Source: JANMEB01 sp041745295
GTDB lineage: Bacteria; Planctomycetota; Planctomycetia; Pirellulales; Pirellulaceae
NCBI GenBank assembly: GCA_041745295.1
Contig: JBGTJE010000060.1
Location: 219,750-283,749, forward strand
Length of the DNA stretch: 64,000 nucleotides
Direction of reading: 5' to 3'
Shown here: in pieces, positions 16,736 to 25,122 of the stretch
Position numbering within the stretch: position 1 is the first letter of the stretch
Layout: the number at the start of each line of letters is the position of its first letter
The notes under the pieces: generated by a model
What the model was told of the DNA's origin: nothing
Databases searched by the model: none
What the model saw: the letters and a program-made list of their open reading frames with translations, nothing else
Program-made: the position numbers and the translations under genes

Positions 16736-18664
16736 CTATTGGCTGGGCGTATCGAGATGGGGATCTTGGCCCATTTCCCGCTGGAGGGTTTGCCGTTGAC
16801 GATCGCGATAGAGAAGCACTTTGCGAGCCTGAAAATGTTTTCGCTCGACGCGCTGTTGAGCAAGATAGAAATAGCGAACGAATCGAGCGAGTTGCTGCCG
16901 CGGTGCTTTCGACAAGCGTTTGAAGCGCTGGGCTTTCGCGGTACCAAATCCGCTTGGTAAAATGTCGTCATCCAACGAAAGATACTGGCGAAAGCTGCCG
17001 GGGTCGCCTTGGCGTCCGCCACGGCCAATCAATTGCCGATCGATCCGAGCCGCATCGTGAAGTTCAGTGCAGATGACGTGCAAGCCGCCCAAGCGAACGC
17101 AATCATCATCGAGTCGAATATCGGTTCCTCGACCAGCCATGTTTGTCGCAACCGTAACTTGTCCCAGGCGACCTGCGCGAGCGATGATTTCGGCCTCGCG
17201 AGCCAAATGTCGCGCGTTGAGCACGACGTGCGGAACGTCAGCGACTTCGAGCAATGCTGAAAGTCGCTCGGATTTGTCGATCGAGCGAGTGCCGACCAGC
17301 ACGGGTCGACCTGCCTCGCGAACGCTTCTGACCTCTTCAACGATTGCAGTCCATTTTGCTGCCTCTGTGCTAAAGACGAGATCAGGCATTTGATCGCGCC
17401 GGGTAGGCCGATGGGTGGGGACGTTGATCGCGCGGAGCTGATAGATTTTGTGCAATTCGCGGCTGCTGTTCGCCACCGTGCCAGTCATGCCGCAGAGGCG
17501 GGGATACTGTAAGCACAGATCTTGGACCGTGACCCGCGCGGCTTCGCCGGTCGCCACGCTGACCTCTAAGCCCTCTCGTGCCTCGATCGCTTGATGCAAG
17601 CCCGTCCGCCATTGCCGACCCTCCGCGAGCCGTCCCGTGAACTCGTCCACGATGACGACTTTTTCGTCGCGGACGACATAATGGCGATCGCGAATATAGT
17701 AAGTGCCAACGTAGATAGCCTGCTGCAGATAATCGTACAGATCGGGCAAGGGAGTCGCCGCCAGCAATTCTGGCAATGGAATCTCGCGCGCACGGCGCCG
17801 TCCATGTCCATTGAGCGTTGGCTGGCGCGTCGTCGCATCGATCTCAAAATGTGCCCTCTCGCTGAATTCATTGGCATGCTGGGCGGCCCATTGGTAGAGC
17901 ACGGATTCGCGCTTTGCAGCCCGATTCGGGATGGCACTCACAATCAGCGGCGTGCGGGCTTCGTCGATCAAGATGTTGTCGGCTTCGTCAAGTAACAGAA
18001 AATGGAACTCGCGCTGAACCGTTTGGATTTCGCTGCTGAGATCATCTTGACCAAGCATCGAAGCCAAAACCGACGAACCATCGCTGGCTTGTCGTCGGAG
18101 CGCCAAACGATCGCGGAGAAAATCAAAACCAATTTCCTTGGCGGTGGTATATGTCACGTCGCAGCGGTAGGCTCGATGGCGCACGGTGGGTGTCGTATTC
18201 GTTTGGACGACTCCGACGCTCAATCCCAAGACCTCGAAGATGGGTCTCATTTGTTGGGCATCCCGATTGGCCAAATAATCGTTGGCGGTCGCGACGTGTG
18301 CCCCATTGCCGCTGAGCGCTGCCAGGTACGTGGGCAGCGCCGCGGTCAAGGTTTTTCCTTCGCCTGTCGCCATCACCGCGATCGACCCGAAGTGCATTGC
18401 GATGCCGCCTAGCAATTGCACGGGATAATGCCGCATCTGCAGTCGTCGCGCGGCAGCCTCTCGCACCAGGGCAAACGCTTCGATGAGCAAGTGATCGAGT
18501 GGCTCGCCGGCACAAGCTCGATACCGAAGTGCCAAACTTGCTTTTCGCAGCGCCGAATCCTCCAACGCTTGGGTTGTCGGCGCGGCTCGTTCAATGAGTT
18601 CCTTCAGTCGAAGCCACCGCGCAGGAAGCCGTGGCATCTTCATTTGAGCCAACGCTTTATGCAT
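16736..18664 (-). CDS. Short SecA-type translocase ATPase lacking the C-terminal third
   Basis: A 642-residue SecA homologue, against about 800-900 or more in housekeeping SecA. Walker A is MATGEGKT at residues 98-105. The DEAD segment with the SecA signature DEADNILIDEARTPLIVS is at 226-243. VDEFTGRLAEGRQW is at 339-352 and CGMTGT at 391-396. Motif V NMAGRGTDI is at 508-516, and IGRGGRQGDPGSFRQYLSL is at 546-564. It ends about 40 residues into the helical scaffold (AQQRVERKHFQARKVLLY), so the helical wing, the two-helix finger and the zinc-binding tail are missing. Motor residues are intact. It starts one base after the stop of the upstream lipoprotein gene, so the two are almost certainly translated together. 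It is probably an accessory motor rather than the essential SecA; the substrate is unknown. Confidence 0.85.
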   Translation of the reverse strand: MHKALAQMKMPRLPARWLRLKELIERAAPTTQALEDSALRKASLALRYRACAGEPLDHLLIEAFALVREAAARRLQMRHYPVQLLGGIAMHFGSIAVMATGEGKTLTAALPTYLAALSGNGAHVATANDYLANRDAQQMRPIFEVLGLSVGVVQTNTTPTVRHRAYRCDVTYTTAKEIGFDFLRDRLALRRQASDGSSVLASMLGQDDLSSEIQTVQREFHFLLLDEADNILIDEARTPLIVSAIPNRAAKRESVLYQWAAQHANEFSERAHFEIDATTRQPTLNGHGRRRAREIPLPELLAATPLPDLYDYLQQAIYVGTYYIRDRHYVVRDEKVVIVDEFTGRLAEGRQWRTGLHQAIEAREGLEVSVATGEAARVTVQDLCLQYPRLCGMTGTVANSSRELHKIYQLRAINVPTHRPTRRDQMPDLVFSTEAAKWTAIVEEVRSVREAGRPVLVGTRSIDKSERLSALLEVADVPHVVLNARHLAREAEIIARAGRLGQVTVATNMAGRGTDIRLDDDCVRLGGLHVICTELHDAARIDRQLIGRGGRQGDPGSFRQYLSLDDDILPSGFGTAKAQRFKRLSKAPRQQLARFVRYFYLAQQRVERKHFQARKVLLYRDRQRQTLQREMGQDPHLDTPSQ

Positions 18665-18665
18665 G

Positions 18666-19448
18666 CTAACGATTCATGTACGTGCCGGTTGTGAACCGGT
18701 CCCGCCATCCGGCCTGGTAATTGGGATCGCGCGCCAAGAGTTCAGGCGACGTCGATGCCTGGGCCAAGACCACAGGTGCCGATTGAGGCGCCGACGGATA
18801 GGTTGGATATCCAATCGTTGATTGAGCCATGGAATTGACTTGCGGGCTTTGGATTGCCACGCCGGCGATTTGCGGCGACGTTCGATATTCAAATTGTCCT
18901 TGGCTATAGTTCGAGCCGGCGACCGAGCCAGGATTGAGCATCTGCCAATTCCCAGTTGGATTGAAATTCGTCGGCGCTCGGACCATCGTTGCGTCATTGG
19001 CAGGCATTCGCGTTGGATCATATCGCTCGTCTATCGTTGTCGAGCGATAATCATTAGCCCAGGGTTGGAAACTGGTCGGGTTTACGTTCGCCCCGTTGGG
19101 TTGACCAGTCGGTCCATAAAAGCCGGAATTCGCAGGCGCATCGGCCGGGCGCCAACCAGGCTGAAGCGTCGGCAGCGACGAACTGACGGTCGCTGGAAAA
19201 CCTGGATTCGGGTTAAACATTGCGCCCGTCGATGCCGCGGTTGGCCCGATCGGCGGCAGGACGTTTGGATTCGCAGCCGTTGCAGCCGGCGCGTAATACG
19301 GTTGGTTCGCCGATTGGACTTGATACGAATTCGTTCCAGGAGGCGCTATCCGTGCGTTTCCGAAGCCGTTCCCCGAAAGGACTCTGCATCCTGAGGCGTT
19401 GACAAGCAAGAGCAGTAAAGCACACGCGACGGCGTGAGTGCGATTCAT
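18666..19448 (-). CDS. Lipoprotein with Pro/Asn/Gln-rich low-complexity body, paired with SecA-type gene
   Basis: A 260-residue protein. The ATG at 19448 is preferred to one further upstream: GAGGA lies about eight bases before it and it opens directly into a signal peptide with the lipobox NASGC (HAVACALLLLLVNASGC). The mature part is rich in Pro, Asn, Ser, Gln and Thr and has no recognisable domain. It reads like an extended, surface-exposed linker, ending in DPNYQAGWRDRFTTGTYMNR. Its stop codon is one base from the start of the SecA-type gene, implying a common transcript and a shared role. The protein could be a substrate or an envelope partner of that motor; this is an inference from the coupling. 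Confidence 0.75.
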   Translation of the reverse strand: MNRTHAVACALLLLLVNASGCRVLSGNGFGNARIAPPGTNSYQVQSANQPYYAPAATAANPNVLPPIGPTAASTGAMFNPNPGFPATVSSSLPTLQPGWRPADAPANSGFYGPTGQPNGANVNPTSFQPWANDYRSTTIDERYDPTRMPANDATMVRAPTNFNPTGNWQMLNPGSVAGSNYSQGQFEYRTSPQIAGVAIQSPQVNSMAQSTIGYPTYPSAPQSAPVVLAQASTSPELLARDPNYQAGWRDRFTTGTYMNR

Positions 19449-19674
19449 GAATTCGGTCCTCGTTCGAGTTTCGCTCTTGGCCGATGCAAAATTGCCTTGT
19501 TCATCAAAGTGGTTCATCGACGTGCGATAACACGACGCCGGTGACGCGGCCGATTCCGTTAGTCATCACGCTAATTTCGGATGGGAGAAAATAGCGGCTT
19601 GCGGTCACCAATCAAGATCAATTCCCCGCGAGTGCCAGCGTCACAGAGTGGTTGCGGCCCAACGATAGCTGCAA

Positions 19675-20472
19675 CTACTTAAACGAATGGGCTTCGTCGG
19701 GGAAGGATCCGTCGCGAACGTCGCGCTGCCAAGACTGTAGCGCCGTTGCGATTTGTTCGCGAATGTCGACATACTGCTGCACGAAGCTTGGCACGTAACC
19801 AGTCGTAAGACCAATCAAATCATTCGTCACGAGGACCTGGCCGTCACAATGCGGGCCGGCGCCGATGCCAATGGTCGGGATTGCTACGCGCTCGGTAATT
19901 TCCTTGGCGATCGATTGGGGAATGCACTCCAGCACAAGCCCGAATGCGCCGGCCTGTTCGGCGGCTGTTGCAGCGTCAAGTAATTGCTCTCGATTGCGTT
20001 GCACGCGATAGCCTCCCATGACGTGAACATTTTGCGGACGTAGGCCGACGTGCGCGATCACGGGGATCCCGGCGGTGACCAGTCCAGCAATCAAGGAAGC
20101 TTGATGCGAATCCCCTTCCAGCTTGACCGCTTGGCAGCGAGTCTCTTTCAGAATTCGGGCCGCCGCGTCGATGGTTCGATCTTCGGCCAAGTGGTTGATC
20201 GGAAATGGCAAATCCACGACGACCAAGGCTCGGTCGGCAGCGCGTCCCACCATCTCGGCGTGATAGATCATTTCATCGAGTGACACCGGGAGAGTCGATT
20301 CATGTCCCTGGACGACCATCGCCAAGCTATCACCGACCAAGATCACGTCGACGCCCGATTGATCAAGGATTCGCGCCATGCCGTAATCGTACGCAGTTAA
20401 CATGGCGATCTTGTGGCCAGAGGTTTTGAAGCCAACCAATTGGGGAACAGTGATTCGTTGTTTTATTTTCAT
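19675..20472 (-). CDS. panB: 3-methyl-2-oxobutanoate hydroxymethyltransferase
   Basis: A 265-residue enzyme transferring a hydroxymethyl group from methylene-THF to alpha-ketoisovalerate, the first committed step of pantothenate synthesis. The family pattern is clear: MLTAYDYGMARILD, VDVILVGDSLAMVVQGHESTLPV (metal and substrate site), VVVDLPF, VKLEGD, IPVIAHVGLRPQ with GGYRVQ, LVLECIP and PTIGIGAGPHCDGQVLVTNDLIGL. Length is normal. It stands alone; panC and panD are not in the window. Confidence 0.95.
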   Translation of the reverse strand: MKIKQRITVPQLVGFKTSGHKIAMLTAYDYGMARILDQSGVDVILVGDSLAMVVQGHESTLPVSLDEMIYHAEMVGRAADRALVVVDLPFPINHLAEDRTIDAAARILKETRCQAVKLEGDSHQASLIAGLVTAGIPVIAHVGLRPQNVHVMGGYRVQRNREQLLDAATAAEQAGAFGLVLECIPQSIAKEITERVAIPTIGIGAGPHCDGQVLVTNDLIGLTTGYVPSFVQQYVDIREQIATALQSWQRDVRDGSFPDEAHSFK

Positions 20473-20658
20473 AATGAGCCAAACAATGGATCCACAAAGC
20501 CATCGCAGTCTTTATATCACGTAACGGGTCAGTTTGCCGTTTGCCGAAGAACGGAATTCTTTCCGGTGCGGAAAAAACCAACGGAATAAATTCCGTTCTA
20601 CGAAACTGGCCCACTACTTAATATCACAAGGCGTTGGTCCGGATAGCGCGGCCGAATA

Positions 20659-21708
20659 TTATTTCACGGGCTCAGCGCGACGGGCTGCCGAGTCCTCCAG
20701 CGCAGAGGACTTGTCCATGGGCTTATCGATGCGCCGCATGATGGACTCAAGCTGGACCGGACCACCGTCGGCGACCAGCGTTGGTTGAACGTAGCGCCGC
20801 GCTCTGGGAAGACCGGGCAATCTGAAATTGTCCCCTTTTTGCAAAATCGGAGACGTCTCGGTCATGGCTCCAAACTCATACGGGCCCGCGACCTGACAGG
20901 GAAACCAATGACCGATGCCCTGCTCGTCCTCCAGGTAGAACTCCGGATACGTGTGCTGCGGAACCCAAACCGCTCGAGCCGGAATGCCGCGTGCTCGGCA
21001 CAATGCGATGAACAGCGAGGTCATCTCTCCGCAGTCGCCGCGGCGAGTCGCGAGGGCTTCGAGGCAGGAGCGATTGGATTCTTCAAACCGGTACTCGATA
21101 TTATCGCGAACCCACTTGTAGATTGTTTCCACCTGCTGCCAAGCGTTCTGTTGCGCATCAATTCCAAGTTCAGAGGCCAGCTTGCGAATCGCGCGGTCGC
21201 CGCTCTCGATCTGCGGGCTCGATTGCAAGTATACCTTCACTTTGCTCAGCGTTTTCTTTGCAAGCACAAATTGATCGGGAGTTTCCGGTGCCGAAACGTT
21301 TCGCTTATCGATGGCCATCGTGATGAGAAAATATGCTTGTTCACCGGCGGCCAACGGTCCGATGTTCACGACGATGATCTTGGCGCTACCTAAAGACTTC
21401 TCAGTTGTCCTCACGACGTGAGGTGAAGTGTCGACATTTAGGACCGAAATCGACTGCTCCGGCCATTCGATGGGGATTGGAAAGGAGACGACGATCTTGT
21501 TGGCGTCTGATTGAGCCGTAACCCGCGCGCCAAACTCCCACACCGACCGCGTCGCAAGGTTTAGTTGCGAGCCGTGCGATGAATCGTCTTGTTGAGCATG
21601 CACTCGGTAAACGCCGCTGGACAGCAAGTATCCCACCGCCGCCGCAACGAGACAGGCGTTGCGATGGATCTTGGTCAATACCATGAACTTAGGGACGGAA
21701 TTGGTCAT
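20659..21708 (-). CDS. Exported transglutaminase-like protein with intact catalytic cysteine and histidine
   Basis: A 349-residue protein from the ATG at 21708. An in-frame ATG further upstream at 21849 would overlap the preceding gene by about 110 bases and lacks a sensible signal peptide, whereas 21708 leaves a 28-base gap and opens into a hydrophobic segment ending VHAQ. The transglutaminase-like core is in the C-terminal half: YKWVRDNIEYRF, then RRGDCGEMTSLF with the nucleophile C226, IPARAVWV, QHTYPEF with H252, and GHWFPC. Such enzymes act as cysteine proteases, peptide cyclisers or crosslinkers; the substrate is unknown. The upstream gene is a paralogue of the same layout that has lost these residues (see next entry). 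The two are probably one operon. Confidence 0.8.
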   Translation of the reverse strand: MTNSVPKFMVLTKIHRNACLVAAAVGYLLSSGVYRVHAQQDDSSHGSQLNLATRSVWEFGARVTAQSDANKIVVSFPIPIEWPEQSISVLNVDTSPHVVRTTEKSLGSAKIIVVNIGPLAAGEQAYFLITMAIDKRNVSAPETPDQFVLAKKTLSKVKVYLQSSPQIESGDRAIRKLASELGIDAQQNAWQQVETIYKWVRDNIEYRFEESNRSCLEALATRRGDCGEMTSLFIALCRARGIPARAVWVPQHTYPEFYLEDEQGIGHWFPCQVAGPYEFGAMTETSPILQKGDNFRLPGLPRARRYVQPTLVADGGPVQLESIMRRIDKPMDKSSALEDSAARRAEPVK

Positions 21709-21736
21709 GGTCGGGATTCGATTTGTCCGGATGTCA

Positions 21737-22798
21737 TCATTTGGGGGACGGTGGCTGCGATAACGGTCGACGAACAAAGGAAATGGTCGGCCGTTCCGGT
21801 TCGCCGCGCGCGTTTCGTTCCGTGGCGATCGACGCAGTCGCGTTGACAAATCGTCGACGATCGTTGGAGCCTGGCAGTTTAAACGACTCTCCCTTTTGTT
21901 CGATCACCGCCAAATGGGAATGGGAGCCGAACTCGCGGGCTCCTGCCAAGGAGCATGGGATCCATTGACCGTTGCCTTGGCCGTCCAATAAAAAGAACTC
22001 CGCATACTCCATGCCGCTAGCCCAAACCGTTCGGGCGGGAATCTTTAGGCAACGGCACATGGCCACGAACAAGTTGATTCGATCCTGCCGGTGACCTTTC
22101 TTATTGGCCAATGCCTTGACAGCGCCGACGGGTTCATCCGCCGACAGTGCGATGTTCGCCAACACCCAGTCGTACATTTTCTCCACCCGCGGCCAGTCGT
22201 CGGCCAAATCACCCGTGACTTCGGCCGCAAGTTTTTTGATCGAAGGATGCTTCGGATCGATCAGCGGACTGGCGGCAAGATAGGACGTAACACTTCGATC
22301 GGGTTTTTCCGGTCTCTTAAAATATCGAGCCTGATCGGGCAGGGGAATCGGTGTCAGCACGACTTGATACGTGATCGATAATTCCGCTTTGTCCCCCTTA
22401 GCAATGTGGGGGATGTTGACTTCCAAGATATGCAGCCCGCCGTCAATTGTCTTCTGTTCGTACGAAAGTCCCGTATCGGGCTCGACCGAGTAAAGCAAGA
22501 CCCGTTGCTCTGGCCAATCGCTTGGTACGGGTATGCGCACGACGCCACCGCGGACCGGCCAAGTTTTTGGCATCACGGTTACGCCGACTTGCCAATACAC
22601 GATTTTTTCCTTGGAGGCGGACGTGGGACTGGGCTGTAGCGTGGGCGACGCGATTGCTGAGGGTGTCTTGGATTGCGGGGCAATATTTGCGTCCCCCGCT
22701 TGGGTTGGGTCTTGGGACCACGCAGGCGCGACGCTCATGAGCACGATCAAGATCACGAGCGGATACGGCGATCGCATGCGAGATTGACAAAATGCCAT
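21737..22798 (-). CDS. Transglutaminase-like paralogue without catalytic residues (pseudo-enzyme)
   Basis: About 353 residues, with a signal peptide (RSPYPLVILIVLMSVAPAWSQ region). The start is uncertain between ATGs at 22798 and 22777 and a TTG at 22843; none has a strong ribosome site. It aligns along its length with the gene immediately downstream: a beta-rich half (VRGGVVRIPVPSDWPEQRV versus IVVSFPIPIEWPEQSI), then KMYDWVLANIAL, IPARTVWA and AEFFLLDGQGNGQWIPC. At the catalytic cysteine, where the paralogue has RGDCGEM, this one reads KGHRQDR, and at the histidine it has MEYAEF instead of HTYPEF. It therefore cannot be an active cysteine enzyme of this class, yet its reading frame is intact, which suggests a retained binding or regulatory role. 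Confidence 0.78.
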   Translation of the reverse strand: MAFCQSRMRSPYPLVILIVLMSVAPAWSQDPTQAGDANIAPQSKTPSAIASPTLQPSPTSASKEKIVYWQVGVTVMPKTWPVRGGVVRIPVPSDWPEQRVLLYSVEPDTGLSYEQKTIDGGLHILEVNIPHIAKGDKAELSITYQVVLTPIPLPDQARYFKRPEKPDRSVTSYLAASPLIDPKHPSIKKLAAEVTGDLADDWPRVEKMYDWVLANIALSADEPVGAVKALANKKGHRQDRINLFVAMCRCLKIPARTVWASGMEYAEFFLLDGQGNGQWIPCSLAGAREFGSHSHLAVIEQKGESFKLPGSNDRRRFVNATASIATERNARGEPERPTISFVRRPLSQPPSPK

Positions 22799-23165
22799 GG
22801 AGGGCCAATTCCAATAAACGCGAAAGAGGGTCCTTCCAAGCAATCGACCTTGGAGGACGAGTGGCTTTTTGATTGGTCCCGCAATTTAGGCTGTTCGGAT
22901 TCGCGAGGGAAATCTCGCTATCCTGAATGCGCAACATGGGCCAAGTATTCCAGCACTCATCGGCTCCGAGTCCATTGTATTCTTACGCTTGGGCGGCGGT
23001 GAACTCAAACCTGGACGACAACCCTAAAAAATGCGAATGAAAGCGGGAATTCGTAATCCAATCCGCAATTGCCGAAACGCGGATAGCCCGAGGCCACCCG
23101 CGTTTCAGCGCATTCACACGAGGTGCGAAAGACGTTTATTGTCGGGTTCAGGACACCTGCGATTG
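22799..23165. other. Intergenic stretch with one hairpin
   Basis: About 367 bases between two minus-strand genes. The only structure seen is the inverted repeat GAAACGCGG/CCGCGTTTC at 23074-23106 with a 15-base loop, just past the stop of the lipoprotein gene at 23166, where it could end transcription. No coding signal was recognised. Confidence 0.5.
23074..23106. repeat. GAAACGCGG/CCGCGTTTC hairpin
   Basis: A perfect 9-bp inverted repeat with a 15-base GC-rich loop, downstream of the small lipoprotein gene on the minus strand. There is no clear T-run, so it is either an imperfect terminator or one of the dispersed palindromes common in this window. Confidence 0.6.
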
Positions 23166-23492
23166 TTAGCGGGCCGGGCCCGGTAGAGTGCCGCTGTTGG
23201 CCGGTGGATTTACGATTTGTCCGCCAGAAAAAGGATCGAAACTGGGCTGGCCGTAAATCACCCCCGGGTTATCGGGAATAACCGTCCCACCATCCTGATC
23301 GGGCGCGGGGCAATTGCCGTCGCTGCAGGGGCTGTCGTCGTCGTTTCTACCCCACAGCGATTGTCCGAGGGCCGGTTGGCAGGTGTTGCAGGCCGCCCCG
23401 CGAGAGAAAAATCTGCGCACCGGTCCGTTGGCACACCCCGCGGTCACCACGATGGTAAGTCCGAGCATGGCGATAATAATGCTTTTATTCAT
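23166..23492 (-). CDS. Small Cys- and Asp-rich lipoprotein
   Basis: A 108-residue protein. ATG 23492 is fixed by AGGAGG about seven bases upstream and opens into a signal peptide with the lipobox VVTAGC. The mature part contains RRFFSRGAACNTCQPALGQ and DDSPCSDGNCPAPDQDGG, giving paired cysteines that could bind metal or form disulphides, and a Pro/Gly-rich end. No domain is recognised. It is transcribed alone, divergent from the alpha/beta hydrolase gene. Confidence 0.7.
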   Translation of the reverse strand: MNKSIIIAMLGLTIVVTAGCANGPVRRFFSRGAACNTCQPALGQSLWGRNDDDSPCSDGNCPAPDQDGGTVIPDNPGVIYGQPSFDPFSGGQIVNPPANSGTLPGPAR

Positions 23493-23742
23493 TGTACGTC
23501 CTCCTGTGAACGCCGTGAGTCCAAAAAAACCAGACTCTGGCTCAATGGTTGGGAAAAGGTACACCGAGTTAAGTGTTGTGCAATGACAACGCGTGCACTT
23601 TTTGCCACGATTCCAAAAATACCGGATTGAATTTTTTCATCGTGAAGCATTTTTGGATTGCGAAAACTTTGCGGATGCCCGCCAAGTGACTTTCGCGAAT
23701 GCATCGTCATAATCGCTACACGCGCAATTGCCCGAAACCACT

Positions 23743-24759
23743 ATGCCTCACTCAAGAATTTTCATTGCCGCGATCGCATGGCCGCTCGCCATGTGGATCA
23801 GTTGTGTCGTGCATGCGAGCGACGATCGAATCGGTACTTGCCGAACCGTAGAGGCGGCCTCACTCGATCCCTGGCAGTTGCGTATACGCGCCGACGACGA
23901 GATTTGGATCGTTTCCAGTCGTTGCATCGAGAGGTGCGACCCAGTCGATTTGAACCAGCTCACGTGCTTTCGCTGGAGCGGCGTCGAGTGGACGCCGGAT
24001 GACCAGCAAGTGCTTGTTGCCGAGCATCGCGCGCGAGCCGATAAGCGCACCATCGTGTTCTTGCACGGAAATCGCACGAATCTGCAATGGTCTGCGGTAC
24101 GAGGCATCCAAGTATTCGATAGCGTTTTCGGAGCCGAGTTGGAGCGTCCGCCGGTCCGGTTTGTGATTTGGTCCTGGCCAGCCGATCCGCAGCCGCGGCG
24201 GATCAAAGAATATCGGGACAACTCACAACGAAGCGTGTGGGAAGCCAACGTGCTCGCCGAGTTCCTACATCAATTGGGAGGAACGTCCACGATCGGCTTG
24301 TTGGGCTACAGTTTTGGCGCACAGTCGGTCGTCGCGGCGGCCGAAAAGGCTTGTTACCGCGCGACTGACGAAAAGTGTATCCCCCACCAATTTCGCATCG
24401 CCTGCGTTGCCCCTGCCTATCAAAAGCCTTGGTCGCGCGTCAACGAGCCCTTGGCCGGATGCGCAGATTGCTTGTCGGCGCCTTCGCTACAGATGAGCAA
24501 TTCCCAAGACCGGGCGTTGCGCGTCCACTATTTCATTTCACGCTTTTCCAAGGACAACTATTCCGAGTCCACAACCGTCGATGAACGATCGCCGGCCATC
24601 GGGCATCCAGCCTACCTGGACCTTTCGGGCCTTATCGGTCCCAAACACAGCATCGTGTTGTATGTTTCGCAACCGTTCGCAGCGCAGCAAATCCGGGAGG
24701 TCATTCTCGAACCGGATGGATCAAATCCCACGGCGGCCAGCGACGGGCCAGTCGAATAG
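23743..24759 (+). CDS. Exported alpha/beta-hydrolase-like protein
   Basis: A 338-residue protein. ATG 23743 is preferred to a TTG five codons upstream and gives a signal peptide (RIFIAAIAWPLAMWISCVVHA). The central part has the alpha/beta hydrolase order: IVFLHGNR after the first beta strands (oxyanion region), FVIWSWPAD, and the nucleophile elbow GYSFGAQSV with serine at the centre. A histidine late in the protein (GHPAYLDLSGL or PKHSIVLY) could complete the triad. This suggests an esterase- or lipase-like activity in the periplasm. Substrate unknown. Confidence 0.72.
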   Translation: MPHSRIFIAAIAWPLAMWISCVVHASDDRIGTCRTVEAASLDPWQLRIRADDEIWIVSSRCIERCDPVDLNQLTCFRWSGVEWTPDDQQVLVAEHRARADKRTIVFLHGNRTNLQWSAVRGIQVFDSVFGAELERPPVRFVIWSWPADPQPRRIKEYRDNSQRSVWEANVLAEFLHQLGGTSTIGLLGYSFGAQSVVAAAEKACYRATDEKCIPHQFRIACVAPAYQKPWSRVNEPLAGCADCLSAPSLQMSNSQDRALRVHYFISRFSKDNYSESTTVDERSPAIGHPAYLDLSGLIGPKHSIVLYVSQPFAAQQIREVILEPDGSNPTAASDGPVE

Positions 24760-24960
24760 CGCGAATGCTCGGGTGGCACTGGATTGCCATGGTTTGGATT
24801 CTGCTATTGTGTGCCACTGCCTCGGCCAGTGTCGGCGAAACAGTTCGGTTTGCGGGGAATTCCGGAACGATCTATTTTGCCGGAACCAATCGCACGTGCG
24901 TCACACTGGCAGAGCCAGTGGCACACAAGAGTCGGCACGATGTGCTTCGGCGTCGAGCAT

Positions 24961-24980
24961 AGTCGCCTTTCGCTCCGCGA
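24961..24980. repeat. GTCGCCTTTCGCTCCGC unit, copy 1
   Basis: A short unit repeated at 26174-26200, where it is followed by its own inverse (AAAGGCGAC). It lies in the repeat-rich gap between the hydrolase and trpS genes. Confidence 0.6.
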
Positions 24981-25016
24981 AAAATGTTCTTTCGCGGATA
25001 GCTTGTGAATTTATTC

Positions 25017-25078
25017 GTAGGACGGCCTTTCCAGGCCGTCGAATGACCGGAAAACGCGGCCCAGAAGGGCCGCGCTAC
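25017..25078. repeat. GTAG...CTAC dispersed palindrome with two inner hairpins
   Basis: Bounded by GTAG and CTAC. It contains two hairpins in a row, ACGGCC/GGCCGT and GCGGCCC/GGGCCGC. It lies just beyond the end of trpS. Confidence 0.75.
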
Positions 25079-25122
25079 ATCCAAAATGAATAATTTCACA
25101 GCCTAGGAGCGAAATGCGACTA

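Larger units (their letters stand above)
24760..25122. other. Repeat-filled intergenic stretch with a possible secreted-gene remnant
   Basis: Right after the hydrolase stop, a short frame from 24765 begins with a signal-like MVWILLLCATASAS and runs into repeat sequence, so it may be the stump of a lost exported protein. The rest holds GTGCCACTG/CAGTGGCAC-type repeats (about 24810-24930), a GTCGCCTTTCGCTCCGC unit at 24961-24980 and the palindrome at 25017-25078. Confidence 0.4.
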
